A stretch of DNA of 64,000 nt from Amyelois transitella (lineage: Eukaryota; Arthropoda; Insecta; Lepidoptera; Pyralidae), in the NCBI RefSeq assembly GCF_032362555.1, contig NC_083512.1, positions 4,018,001-4,082,000 on the forward strand, given 5' to 3'. The number at the start of each line of letters is the position of its first letter. Position 1 is the stretch's first letter. Under the pieces are notes generated by a model. It was given only the letters and a program-made list of their open reading frames with translations. It was not told the origin of the DNA and searched no databases. The position numbers and the translations under genes are program-made. Shown piece after piece: positions 12,506-45,795 of the stretch.

Positions 12506-13390
12506 AAATCTTAATCTGTGTATACAGTAAATAAGCACCTTTATTTTGACTTTTTGACTCCATTAATCCAACGTCCGCCTACGGATGGAGTCTCATTAAA
12601 TATTAAAAATGATATTGAATAAAATGATTTATTCACAACTACAATTTTTACAATAGTCTTAAAGATATGAGCATCACTTTCAACTTTCTCTAATAAAAAA
12701 AAATTAAAAACATCTACTTATTTTTTTATATATTTGTAATTTTACAACTTCTGATATTCTTTTCTTTGTCTTAAATTAATAAGTGCCAACGATAATTAAT
12801 TGATAGTCTGTCATTTTTCCTTATAAGAGACATTACTTATTTAATCTATAATAAGTAGTATTGTAACATGTTTAATAAACCTCTTAACTGGAATATTATA
12901 AATATATCTGATTATAAGTATTTTTATAAACCTACATACATTCCGAAATTGTGATGGAAAAGCATATTTATATTCTCTATTAAATTTTAAGACTTAAAAT
13001 GACAATACTTCAAGTAATAAACTTATAACTGCCGTTAAGTTGTAAGTACTTAGATATAACTAAGTTAATGCATTTAAATTAGAATTACGATGTACAAATT
13101 AAGTTCACATGAGTTAAGAATCTGCTCATGCGTATTGTGATTTAATTATTTATGTTATGTACTTTAAAATAATATTCAGAAACAACGTATTTTGTATACT
13201 TAATGATGAAGGGTATTTTGTAATTGGATTGTAAGCTGTATACTTCATAGGTACACAGACGTCCGTAGTTTGTAATGTTAGGTACATTAGATAACTGCCG
13301 CAGTCTGAATATACGGATCATAGATATTGTAACATTTTTATACAACATTATATATAAATAAAGGCAATTGAAAATAAAACCTTTTCAAAA
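12506..13390 (+). terminator. btsz: Bitesize 3'UTR with candidate poly(A) signals
   Basis: After the TAA the sequence becomes very AT-rich with no coding character. AATAAA occurs at 12618-12623, about 115 bases past the stop. Further AATAAA motifs near 13356 and 13374 would give a roughly 0.9-kb 3'UTR. Which site is used cannot be decided from sequence. Confidence 0.5.
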
Positions 13391-13439
13391 TACATTGCGA
13401 TTGTAGTTTTCTTATTTATAATTAAATTATTGCTCTCCG

Positions 13440-14181
13440 ACCAAAATAAGCAAATAATACCTATTATCACACATATACATTATGATCACATCTATATCCT
13501 TGTGGGATTACAGCCTCACCTTTGATCATGACTCCTGAGGTTTATGGTACTTATCTCAGGAAAGAGTTACTGGCTGAGGAGGATTTGAATTAGTGCCATT
13601 CGATACGCGCATTTTAAATCTGACGCCATATCGAATCGACCCTCGATTCGACCAGCGCCACACATAAGCCACCAAATATTAAAAAATGTTGAAATTGAAC
13701 ATTTTCTATGCCTCGAGCATTTTGAGTAATCAAAGCTTTAAAAACTAGGTGGATTGAAAAAGGTCCCACTTCTCAGAGGTAAAGGTAAACACATCTCAGA
13801 CGCACGCGACAAAGACAGGGTATCGGGAGTGCGGCAGGTATATCTAAGTAGTTTAATACACGACAAAACACAGGGCGCGAGTACGATTTAATAGAGTCTA
13901 GATCCGATTTCTATAGTTATTTATCGAAGAAACTAAGTGTTATGAAAATAGAATCTAGACTGACCTTTATTTTGGTGAAGCATTGTGTATTGAATGTAAC
14001 GTGGGTGCAATAATGTAATGTCAGTGTCATAGTTGACATGTGTCACTTCGTTCTAATTTAATTATAAAGCGTCCGGCGGGCTGGGCGTTGCTATTGATTG
14101 ATCAAATTCTATGTTTACTGTATAATAAGCAAAAACAGCAGACAATTTAAGTATATCCTTAAATAAACCATAATTTTGAAG
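13440..14181. other. Intergenic region between bitesize and Ly6 genes
   Basis: No gene is seen. A GC-richer decayed repeat at about 13480-13660 has phrases such as tatatccttgtgggattacag, which looks like a reversed family A edge. The last 150 bases before 14182 should contain the Ly6 promoter, but I see no clear core element. Confidence 0.4.
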
Positions 14182-16782
14182 ATGAAATCGCCAAGTATAT
14201 TGTGTGTTATAGCCACATTAAGCATAGTGAAGTCAGGTAAGTAAACTTAAATTACTTCAATGTGTTATTCCCATTTGAGTTTTTGTTAATTATTGTTATT
14301 TCTCTATAATAGTTGATTCTATAAGCTGTTATCAGTGCTCCGGGACCGATTCGGATAACCCGTTTGAGTGCAATGAATTTTTGGATAGCAATACTGGATT
14401 GGAACCAGTCGACTGTAGCAATATTCATGATGCACAGTATTGTATAAAACATGTAGGAAGGAACGAAGGTGAGAAAGAAACCTGATCCTCTGATGCTGCA
14501 TGTAGAATTGGAATATTTGTTATTGAATGACATTATCTTACAAAATGTCTCAGTGCATCATTCATGTGCTTCTAAATACTAAAACTTAACATGATTACCA
14601 ATTTTATGTAATCTTGGGACTAACTTAATCATTTTCTAATATACGAGGTACCAATAATGCGGTTTTTATTGCTTAAAAAAAATATTTAGTGCTTGAATGT
14701 AAGGGACAATGGTGTAGTACTAGTTGTGATGGTAACTGTAGAAGAAATGTTAATTACAAAAGCCTCACTTAGACCATTTTAAGTATTGTAACCCATGTGT
14801 GCGAGATCCTTTCAATTAATTCAAGGTTAATAACATATATTTTATGTACAATTTCTTATTTACGTAGTTAAGAAGTAATTTAAATAAAAACTAACCCTTA
14901 TTTATTTATGGGCAATTATTATAACAAATCAGGAACACCCTACAATGATGAATATAAGTAATAATTAGCAAATTTAGTACTGGGTATTGATAGACAGAAT
15001 ACCCTTTATTGCACTTAAAAATTGTAGAAATAAATTTGGTATCCTCGCAGACAACTAATAAGAGAAAACAGTCTTTGTTATTTATATATCATTAAATATA
15101 CTAACCATTGCATCTAGGTATAGCCATAGAATGCTATCAGTGCAACTCGTCTGCAACTATGGAATGTGGAGATGCTCTAATGAACCTCGACGGTGGCGTG
15201 CTGTCTCCGACGTCTTGCGAACATGTGCATAATGCTCAATACTGCATTAAACTAACAGGTTATATTAGTGGATTGAAGGTTGTGGGTGAAAAGCACTGAA
15301 AAGCTGAAAATATTTTGTAAAAATAATAAATTGCTGTTTTTCCTAAGTTTGTTTATGGACCAAATAGTAGAATATTATAATAATAGAAGGCTTTCTTACC
15401 TCTTTTAGTTTATGTTTTCAATATCCTAAGTATCAGACAGTACCTACTTGGTACAGTCATGGTCTAACAAAAAAGTGTTATACCTTATTTTCAAAGTGCT
15501 GAAATGTCAAATTTACTTAAAAGTTTAATATTGAACTTTGTACCTATGTGGGGTAGACTTCCCTAATATGAAAAGCTGTCTTTGTCAAGATGTAAGTGGT
15601 TTTTTTTTTACAAAATTAATATATTATTTTGCTAATGTTTACCATGAAATATTTTCAGCTTATGATATATGTTTAACATTTAATTTTTGTTCTTCACATA
15701 AAGTACAATCTTTAATTTTTTTCACTAATTTCGGGCACATGGTATGTGAGTTTTATTTCAGTATAGCACGAGGCACGTACTAATATTGTCAAATAAAATT
15801 AAATTACCTTATTGGTGAGTATGCATGCTTTTTTAAATTCCATCTATAGTACCTACATAGTCATGGGAGTCCACACACTCATCAAAAATGGATTTCCCTA
15901 ATTATCTTCTTACTCCTGGCGTTAGCCTTGGTTTCATCCTCACCTTTCTGGAAAGGAGCTTTAGGTGCGCCTTTACACCTTACTTTGGATTGGCCGAGCC
16001 AGGTTTTTATACAAAGTGACTCCCATCCGACCTTAACAATCTCTATAGGAAATGTCACTCATATTAGGTCTCACATTCATTTGCCTGAATGTGCAGGTTT
16101 CCTCACGATGTTTTCCCTCGCCGTAAGAGCATCAGTTAGCACTCTAACTAATAAACATGTATAAATCCAGAACAAGAGCCATTGGTAAATGGCTGAACTA
16201 GAATTTAAACCCACACGCATTACTTGCGCATTTTAGCCGGGCACCTTAACCATTTCACCACAGACGGATTTGTCAAATTATATTATTTGCATAAAAAACA
16301 TACATACATATTCCACGGAGAATTTCTCGAGCGTGAACAAGTGATGCCGCTATTTGATAAACGCCTATTATGTTTTGTTGTTTCAATGTCAGTGATGCAA
16401 TTATTATTTTGATAAATATAGTTATAAAATTACTTATGTCCAAAGTACAAATAGAGTTGATTATTGCCCTTCATAATTCAAGATTTCACTGAAAGATCTA
16501 AGTTTTGTTTAGTCATATGATGAGAAACTTTTCAAAACTGACCGTGTGTATTACCTAATTAATCTGTTATTTAAAATGTTTTCAGGTGGCATTAGTACAA
16601 AACGTTATTGTTCGTCCTTGGATCTCGGAAACTATTGTAATTATGTACAACAAGCTGGCGACAAACTGGAATACAGAACTTGCATCTACACATGTAGCTC
16701 TGACGGGTGCAACGCTGCGACCAGTTTAAAAGTATCTCTATTTCTATTCGGCTCGTTTGTATTAGCATACCTTTGCATTTGA
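14182..16782 (+). CDS. Ly6/uPAR (three-finger) GPI-anchored protein
   Basis: Exon 1 (14182-14236) encodes a short signal peptide, MKSPSILCVIATLSIVKSG. Exon 2a (14313-14468) or exon 2b (15118-15258) follows, then exon 3 (16586-16782, TGA). All internal junctions are phase 1. Isoform a is 135 residues and isoform b 130. Exons 2a and 2b each carry five cysteines, starting with CYQC and ending with AQYCIK. Exon 3 carries five more and ends TCSSDGCNAA followed by a hydrophobic tail (SLFLFGSFVLAYLCI) typical of a GPI-attachment signal. Ten cysteines and the closing CN match the Ly6 fold. Insect relatives (boudin, coiled, crooked, quiver and others) act in septate junctions or modulate channels. I cannot assign which one this is. 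Confidence 0.85.
14690..14772 (+). CDS. Possible alternative terminal Ly6 exon (secreted form)
   Basis: Preceded by an acceptor (aaatatttag) and in the phase 1 that exon 2a requires, this segment reads VLECKGQWCSTSCDGNC and ten more residues, then TAG. It has four cysteines spaced somewhat like the end of a Ly6 domain and lacks a GPI tail. It could be a decayed exon copy, an alternative 3' exon giving a secreted protein, or chance. No transcript evidence is available here. Confidence 0.25.
15118..15258 (+). CDS. Duplicated Ly6 exon 2b (alternative to exon 2a)
   Basis: Flanked by catctag and a weak donor (AACAG|gttata). Its 47 codons are phase 1 to phase 1, exactly as in exon 2a. It shares with 2a the CYQC start, a mid-exon Cys, and the AQYCIK ending, but most other residues differ, indicating an old tandem duplication with diverged loops. 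Confidence 0.75.
15845..16275 (-). mobile_element. tRNA-derived SINE, reverse orientation, in Ly6 intron
   Basis: Read on the minus strand, it starts with a tRNA-like head: an A-box-like stretch at 16262-16243 (tggttaaggtgc) and a B-box-like gggtttaaattc at 16212-16201. The body includes a hairpin-prone 'cctgcacattcag' and an 'aaaaacctggctcgg' segment. Body fragments recur at 20333-20535, 9010-9205 and 50935-51075. No functional tRNA is implied. Confidence 0.7.
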
Positions 16783-16814
16783 TAGACTTACACTCGGCAT
16801 TGGAATCTCACTTC

Positions 16815-17045
16815 TTATATACATACATACATAACGCCTCTTTCCCGGAGGAGTGGGAAGAGACTTCATATTTCCACTTGCCACATTCCCTGCACTTATA
16901 CTTTTTCGCTTTACCTTTTTTAATAACTCTTCATGCAAGCTCGTCGGTTTCGGCTACTCTCGACCTTACCTTTGCCAGAATGTCTCCGATTTGATCAAGG
17001 TACGTTCGCCTTGGCCATCCCACTCCCTTTGTATATTTACTTAGT
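16815..17045 (+). repeat. Dispersed repeat family B in the Ly6 3'UTR
   Basis: Begins with a TACA repeat, then cctctttcccggaggag, cttccacttgccac and caagctcgtcggtt. The same family occurs at 28355-28525, 43905-43995 and 57245-57315 (plus) and 27795-27965, 50235-50330 and 53165-53265 (minus). It is probably a short interspersed element with a microsatellite end. Here it is inside the predicted 3'UTR. Confidence 0.75.
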
Positions 17046-17390
17046 CAACATACTTTCATTCATCCTCTCGCCATGACCAAATCATTTTTAAAACCTGTTT
17101 TGCAGCTTTGTGTATATTTTGTACAGATTTTTCTTATAAAAGAGTATGGTTATTTTATTTGACTATTATAAATGTTTCCGTCCAGAAGATTATTTTTAAG
17201 TATAGATATTTTAATGGGTAATAATTAGAGAGCTTTTTTAATTGTATACTTGTATTTTTATATTAATTACTTTTGTAATAGGATTTACAAATCGTAGACT
17301 GATTAGTTAATTGCTTAAAGTAATCGAGACAATGTCAAAATACTTTTTGCATCACAGGTTTATAAGTATTTTTCAATACATCTTCAAAAT

Positions 17391-17396
17391 AATAAA
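17391..17396 (+). terminator. Candidate poly(A) signal of the Ly6 gene
   Basis: AATAAA, 609 bases past the stop codon and just before reverse-strand repeat A. It is the closest canonical signal after the family B insertion. Confidence 0.4.
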
Positions 17397-17439
17397 CTTT
17401 TATACCAATTTTACTTATTGTTTTATTTACTATCACAAT

Positions 17440-17585
17440 ATAATCACGTCTATATCCTCTGTGGAGTAGACAGAGCCAACAGTCTTAAAAGACCAATTGT
17501 TTGGCTTAATGATAGAATTGAGATTCTAATAGTGACAGGTTGTTAGCTCTTCGCCTATAAGAAGAACCCCATGTTTATAGCCTAT
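17440..17585 (-). repeat. Dispersed repeat family A, reverse copy
   Basis: Minus strand of family A: ctctgtggagtagacagagccaac, ttggcttaatgatagaattgagatt and gtgacaggttg. It separates the convergent Ly6 and coronin 3' ends. Confidence 0.75.
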
Positions 17586-17645
17586 CCTTTTTATTCAATG
17601 TAGTAGAAATATTAGAAAAAAAAACATTGAGGTACTGTTCAAACA

Positions 17646-20058
17646 TTTATTGAAAATTTGTGCTACATAAGCATGATATAAAAATACATAATAAATATTA
17701 ACACCGACTTAGCCACATAATTATAATCCAGCTAATGCACAATAATACTTTCATTTTCACTTACCATACTAACATTTTGCTTGAATATGGAATGTCAAAA
17801 ATATATTACACGTGTTAAGACTGCACGATGTAATTTCGTGCCTACATTCAAATTATGAATAGGTTATCTTCCAATTACATAACGTACCTATAAATGTGCG
17901 ATTCGGAATTCAAGTTATAAGATTTCTTTCGTTTTAGCTTCGCCGGGATCGATACATAAGGCGCAATACATATTTATTCAAATGGCGCATCAAATAACAG
18001 AATTAATCACTGAATGGATTCCATTCAAACTGCCACAAACAAACCATCAAACGTAAACACTATTAGTGAAAAAAGGCTCTAGCACCCGAGATCTGCCCTC
18101 AATAGATGCTACCGAATCTTAGCGCTATTATGTACAGAAAAAGTTCAGGTAACTTTTTTGTACAATTTCTTTCCATTCTCGATCTTCCAAAACATACAAA
18201 AAATACATTATAATAAGACGCGGATTCCTTTTATATCGTCCTAAAAATAGTAAACACAATTCATAAAATAACAGGTAACACATGTTTACACAATAATGTA
18301 AATCAGACTATTTAAAATCACTAACAAGATGTCAACTAAATTCATAAAACTGGGAATATAATCCAAATGTCGTGCTTCAATAAAAAGGTGCTTGCTAGCA
18401 AACGGAATAACGTAAAATTATCAAAACCCTGAATTTCATTGCACATTATTTAAAAACTTAATACAAAATATATCGATGTTGTGACAAAACATTTTGTGAC
18501 GGGCAAACATGTCATGGATTTATCACAAATTGCTTTCCTAGAAACCTAATCCTATTTTCGTCGAACCGACAAAATAAGTGAATTGTAGATTTGACGAAAC
18601 ATTTCTACTGTTAGAAACAATTTCTAAAACCCTTACCGCATATCCAGAGTAAACTAGGCCTGTTTACAACTTAAATCCTTAGTAAATATACATTTTATTA
18701 CGAAACAATTAAAATCTGCAATACATTTTTGGCAACTCGCTAAATGCTCTTACGAAAATATCTTTCTCGGAATGTCTAAATTTTGATCCCAATGTTGAAT
18801 CTAATACTGTTGATTCGCGAAAACCCTTATAATATTGAGCATTGCATTGTGATAAATTGGCCTGCAAAGCATTAGTTAGCTTCTATATGGCTAAAACTAA
18901 GTGGGGTTTATTAAAATGCTTTACGTTCGATATATCAAAAATTGGTAAAGTATGCTGCACATAGACATCCAATTTTGTTTTTCTAGCAGTAGAACCTACC
19001 GTGGTAATGCATTGAAAATTAAATTCAAATCTCAATCATCTAACGCGATAATAATAACCTATAAGTTTTCTAACATTTATTATTGATACGGGTTCGAACA
19101 AATTAATATTAAAAACTTGTACTCTTTCCTTGTGACCATTGATTTTAAATGATTTTGATTGAATTCAATTGAAAACATGATTTTATTTATGTAGCAATGA
19201 GATAAATGTAAGTATCAATTAGGCCACTTGCGAAAGGTATGGCATAATATTCCTTGATATCTGATCATAGGTTACTCAAATGTTATACCGATACTTTAAA
19301 AATATAAAAACAATTTCTCACAGACAGCTGCTGACATGAAGCTCTGACGTATTTTGTTAAACTATCATCAATAATACAGAAGCCATTAAAACTTTGTAAG
19401 AAAACACGATCGTAATCGAAAAAATATTCAGATCATTATTTAAACGCATTTCAATATTGTATGTCAAACCGTAAGATACTAACAATTAGCGACTAAATAT
19501 CAAACGCGAATAGCTAAGCGAGGCAGCCACAATTTCGAATTACATTTTTAATTGCCACTTTTAGGCTCATGGTGGGTTCATTATGCTTTTATCTCAAAAC
19601 ATCATCTTTTTACTGAGAACATGATATTTTTATCAAATGTTCGTACTAACTTGAAATCACTTCTATAACCTTAAATCTTATCAATCACAATAGCCGAGTT
19701 GCGACGTCACGAAGCAAAAAATACGCCCGCAATATAAACTTTACACCGCTTCAATCAAAAACTTATAAAATCGGCCATTTTGTATCGCTGTCTCATATCA
19801 ATCTCGGGTCAAGTACAAATTGAGTAAAATAGGATCCCAAGTCTTCCTAGATGTAAATTTTGAATTATATTTTTGTAATAGTACTTACGAGCGTTCACAA
19901 GGCGTATGTGTGACATCGGTACCTCTGTTTCTACCTATAAGCTAACCAAAGTCATAGAAAGAATTGGATAAGCCCAGCTGTACAGATCAGAGATACAAAA
20001 TGGCCGTTTCTCTAAACGTCTTTGATAGTAAAGCGACTGATCATTCACATTCCCTGAT
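17646..20058 (-). other. Putative long coronin 3'UTR
   Basis: From the coronin stop codon at 20059 the minus strand runs 2.4 kb without a recognisable repeat, exon or intron signal to an AATAAA (TTTATT at 17646-17651 on plus). The absence of repeats, unlike all flanking introns, supports an exonic untranslated region. The true cleavage site is unknown. Confidence 0.5.
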
Positions 20059-41871
<21,813 letters not shown>

Positions 41872-42473
41872 GTCGCCGCGTTTCGGGTGCAATACTGAAG
41901 GCATGCAATGCACTAATTTACGTACAGGCGAACTCCGAAACTATACAGTTTTGTGCATTTTACAAATTATCATTTACACAAATAATAGCACAAGAATCAG
42001 CTGCCCACCACATGACGCACTGTAACTTAACACTGAAAGTAGCAAATAAACATAATGGATGCATTAAACGTATTACAAAAAAAAAAAAGAAACAAACATG
42101 TGCGTATGGATATAAACAATTGTATACACTGAATTTGTGATAATTCGATTATTGAAATAATTATGTGTGATTATCACAGAGCGGTAGAGACGTAGTGGAG
42201 ACGCGTGTCGGAGACGCGGGCGAAAAAAAAGTGAAAAGATGTTATAAAGTCGTTGCCGCCGCATGCTGAGAGAAATTCAAATCAATTGCCTATACTGCCG
42301 ATACAATTTATTGTCCATACAAGACACATAACAGTTAATGCCACTGTTATGAAATAACAAAACTATTCTAGATTTAATTGTTTTGGCTTACCCTAAAATT
42401 TTGTACTACTTACTATGAACTAGCAAAGTAGGGATGAGTTGAAGAATTTTATTGTTTTAAAATTAAATCTATC
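41872..42473. promoter_or_regulatory. Probable bidirectional promoter region between coronin and the 147-residue ORF
   Basis: The coronin start exon (minus) and the ORF at 42474 (plus) diverge from here. The segment at 42180-42270 is GC- and CpG-richer than its surroundings (gagacgcgtgtcggagacgcgggcg, gtcgttgccgccgc). No TATA box is obvious. The 5'UTR of coronin should lie in the lower part. Confidence 0.4.
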
Positions 42474-42917
42474 ATGACATGCCGTGTATGCCATTCGGGG
42501 TTGACAGTTTTTTTTAAACGATGGAAGCGATGTCACGTTGCACCTATCTGTATAAATTTTCGCTTACAGGCGACTCGAGACAATAGAATACCTAGCCGCA
42601 AAGCAGACATACAAAAACAATTGCTTGAAATAAGCAATATAACACTTTCGCTCTTCACGTCCAAGATACCATTACATGATGGCCAGCAAAGCGTTTCAAA
42701 TAAAAAAAAAATACGGTATGTAACTCCACTACCGCTTACAACTGCAGATAGTAAGTACGAAGTAGCACTTATGTCATGGTTCGCGATTTTAAAATGCAAA
42801 CAAGTATTATGTACTTGGCAAATTATACAACATTTGAATTATGATTTGAACAAAAAGTTTCCACCACAGTTTTCTGTTTTCAATAACGGGGAGTTTACGC
42901 CCACAGTTACAGAATAA
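42474..42917 (+). CDS. Hypothetical protein, 147 residues
   Basis: ATG at 42474 to TAA; an in-frame stop (TGA overlapping the start region) lies just upstream. The product is basic, with ten or so cysteines and tryptophans scattered (KRWKRCHVAP near residue 16, SWFAILKCKQVLCTW near 101), no signal peptide and no clear membrane helix. An AATAAA near 43209 could end a single-exon transcript. I recognise no family. It could equally be the last or only exon of a small gene, or a fragment of an old transposon. The antisense open frame at 42533-42799 is treated as its shadow. Confidence 0.45.
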   Translation: MTCRVCHSGLTVFFKRWKRCHVAPICINFRLQATRDNRIPSRKADIQKQLLEISNITLSLFTSKIPLHDGQQSVSNKKKIRYVTPLPLTTADSKYEVALMSWFAILKCKQVLCTWQIIQHLNYDLNKKFPPQFSVFNNGEFTPTVTE

Positions 42918-44140
42918 CATTTATTTTTAATTGATTATAAAGACTGACAGGAAGGTACCCATAGTTCTTCTAAGTATTATACCTACGTTTCATGAATCAT
43001 TGACTCTAATCACAAATTAAAAAGTAATATATGTATATTCTTAGCACAAAATTAAAATTCTGGACTGATATTGATACTCAAGAAATTGTTTAGATGAATC
43101 TTAGCAATCAGTATTCTTATGAAGATGTAATGAGAGCTTAAAAAAGGCTTGAGTCCAATGTAAAATGATCATATCATCAAAGTAAATTTTAAAATATTCA
43201 TAATTCAATAAATAAAAGTAAAATAATGAAAAGGGTATGATTTTTTATAAAAATATGTTATGTAAGTATTCATTGTATTCAAATATTATGAAATCCTTTA
43301 ATTGTATATGGAAGAGATGTTAATTTTTATTGTGTGTGTGTGTACTGTGTGCAACTATTTACGTTTATTTTTGATATAGCAGTTCTTAATTGTATACAAT
43401 TCTTCCAAATCTTTCTAAATGAATGCTATTATAATTATTATTCTCGTGACTTCAATAATGTTCAGTTAGTAAGGCCATTCATTCAAATTTAAGATGCCAG
43501 CAATAACAATTAGGAAATCTATTTTGTATATTGATTAAACCCAAAACAGCACAGCTGTCTCCATATTCAATCATTTAAACATATAAATGATGAAAGCTAA
43601 ACTATAGATGCAAATTAAATTGCTTGGGTGTGTAATAAACATGTTATATAATTTATTAACTATACATATAATCATGTATCATTCAGCAATATGTAAAACT
43701 ATTAATTTTAAGTTTGCAGATAATATTTCTAATAGTTACTTATTTAACCTACCTACAAAAATGAGGTTATTGTTGTAATTTATGATTGGCAACACAATAG
43801 CTTTCTATAAAAAAATTTTGGAATTTTCATAATTTCTAGATCTTTATTATTACCAGAATGTGCTTCAGTGTTAGAGGCTAATAAACAGGAAAATTAACTG
43901 ACTCGGAAACATACATACATAAAATCAGGCCTCCTTCCTGGAGGGGCAGGGGCAGAGGCAGAGACTACACCTTTCCACTTCCCATGATTCTTGAATTATT
44001 TTATGCTTTATATGCTCATAACTTTCTTCATTGAATATAATAATGGGGTTTTATTGTTCATGTATTAGATTACTAATAAATTGCATAACAGGAAAGCCAA
44101 TGAATGGTATGAACATCAAAATTACAACATTTAATCCATT
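42918..44140. other. AT-rich intergenic sequence
   Basis: No gene is seen. A family B fragment is at 43905-43995 (catacataaaatcaggcctcc, gcagagactacacctttccac). A short TG repeat is at 43333-43345. Confidence 0.5.
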
Positions 44141-44149
44141 ATTGATCTA

Positions 44150-44470
44150 ATCCATGGCGCATCCAAATTCCTGACTCCAGAACTAACTTCACAGACCTAG
44201 TCTAGAGTTCCGGAATATAGTTCCCGAGTCAGGGCTTGGGATGCACCATGGGTTAATCTCACTATGGCCATGTATTCTGACTATCAACTTCCATAAAAGA
44301 GGTTTATGGAGGTCGGACGTGATCTCTACATTCATCCTCTACAAAGTTAAACCAATGTCGCTCCCAAAAAGGATACCAGTGGGACAAATGCTAGAAGGAT
44401 GGGTACACAATCAGATGTCTATAAGCCCAACATGCATTTATGTTGACAAAGAATGTTTTGTTTTATTTTA
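44150..44470. other. GC-balanced block, possibly decayed coding sequence
   Basis: This block stands out from its AT-rich flanks and has long open stretches on both strands. On plus, 44241-44471 encodes 76 residues (KVKPMSLPKRIPVGQMLEGW inside). In another plus frame just before it the stretch SSRVRAWDAPWVNLTMAMYS is open. On minus a 50-codon stretch is open. The frame changes suggest an old transposon or pseudogene remnant. I could not identify it. Confidence 0.3.
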
Positions 44471-44770
44471 AGCTATTAATTTTAGCCATACCCTTATCAA
44501 AGTATTAAATACTTAATTATAAGTATTTATTGGTTTTCTACCAAAAGGCATTTAATAAAATTTTGTAATTGTAGAGATTGATAAAAGAGAAATTACTAAA
44601 CAAACATAGAATGTAAAAGCCATAAATATAACGCGATAACACCGCTACCGCTATGTGAAATCGCATACATATAGTGCATAACGAAAAAAATGAAAAACTA
44701 CTCTAATTTAGGTTTTTGAAAACTAAATTACGGTACTATATTGTCCAAAAAAACAATTATAAATTCTGAC

Positions 44771-44899
44771 CTTAGTAGCAGGTTTGTTGCACGCTCTCAC
44801 ATCTACCAATGCGCTATTTTTTCCGGGACTCTTTTCAGAAATGTTTATGATTTCCAAACAATTAGCTTCTCTTATTGATTCATCCTTTACGGGAGGCAT
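44771..44899 (-). CDS. Possible first coding exon of an unidentified gene
   Basis: ATG at 44899 (minus), then 43 codons (MPPVKDESIREANCLEII at the start, RACNKPATK at the end) to a donor AAG|gtcaga at 44771. Read through, the frame stops at 44723, giving 58 residues. The acidic/basic mixed composition looks coding. No downstream exon on the minus strand could be supported before the candidate AATAAA near 44530, so this may be a short single-exon gene or the model is incomplete. Confidence 0.35.
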
Positions 44900-45249
44900 A
44901 ATCTTCAAAAGATGCCAATACTGGTTGATGTTATTTCTTTGTTAAAAAAGAAAAAATACTATTTGCGAAACACACAAAAGACCACTTCACCACGCAAAAA
45001 TCGAAATGAAGTGAAGAAGTGAGTGAGTGAATGGTGACACGGTGAAGTAAACGAATGAAGAATGAATCAAAATGTCAAAAACGTCAATGACCGTGTTGCC
45101 AGCCCACAATATCTTTTTGTACTTAGCAGTGTTGGCAGCCCCGATTTCTCTTACGTCAGGGTCGAATGATAATAATTTGTAAGTGATAACTTTTTGCTAC
45201 AACAACATCGATACCTTTGATACCTCGATTTGAAATTATTCAGGATGCA

Positions 45250-45425
45250 CACATATAATTACGTCTTTATCCTTTACGGGGTAGACAGAGCCAACAGTAT
45301 TTTAAAGACTGAAAGGCCATTTCCAGCTGTATGGGATAATATGGGATTATGATTCAAATAGTGACAGGTTGATTACCTATCGCCTAAAAGAAGAATCACA
45401 ATTTCACTAGCCTTTCCCTAGATTA
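45250..45425 (-). repeat. Dispersed repeat family A, reverse copy
   Basis: ttacggggtagacagagccaacag, aaaggccatttccagctgtatgg and aatagtgacaggttg mark it. Confidence 0.75.
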
Positions 45426-45795
45426 ACTTTAGCAATCTGCAGGGGAAGGGTCACTTTTGTAAATAAAACAAATAAAGTTCATGTCATTTTACTTATACTT
45501 TAGTGCACTTTTTTGACTTTGTTTTATGATATAGATTCATTTGTTTTATGTTTTACTTGCTTTCAATTTGTCTACTATTAATATACCTATTCCACAGACA
45601 TATAAATGTAAAGATATATTCATATAAATGACATAATATCAGCATTTTATCCACATTCTCCTTTTGACAATATTTTCGATTAATTTATTCATTTAATGAG
45701 TCAGCCTTTCAGTAACCATTTAAGACGTAAAAATCACATTTTTTTTTTAAACAAAATAATTATATTCTTTAATTTTCTGTAACAATAATAATAGA

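Noticed and set aside
16707..17044. Plus-strand ORFs after the Ly6 stop codon.
   Set aside because: They lie in repeat family B inserted in the 3'UTR.
42533..42799. Minus-strand 88-codon ORF as a membrane protein.
   Set aside because: It is antisense to the longer plus ORF and its hydrophobic, Cys/Ser-rich text is what complementing Lys/Asn-rich codons gives.
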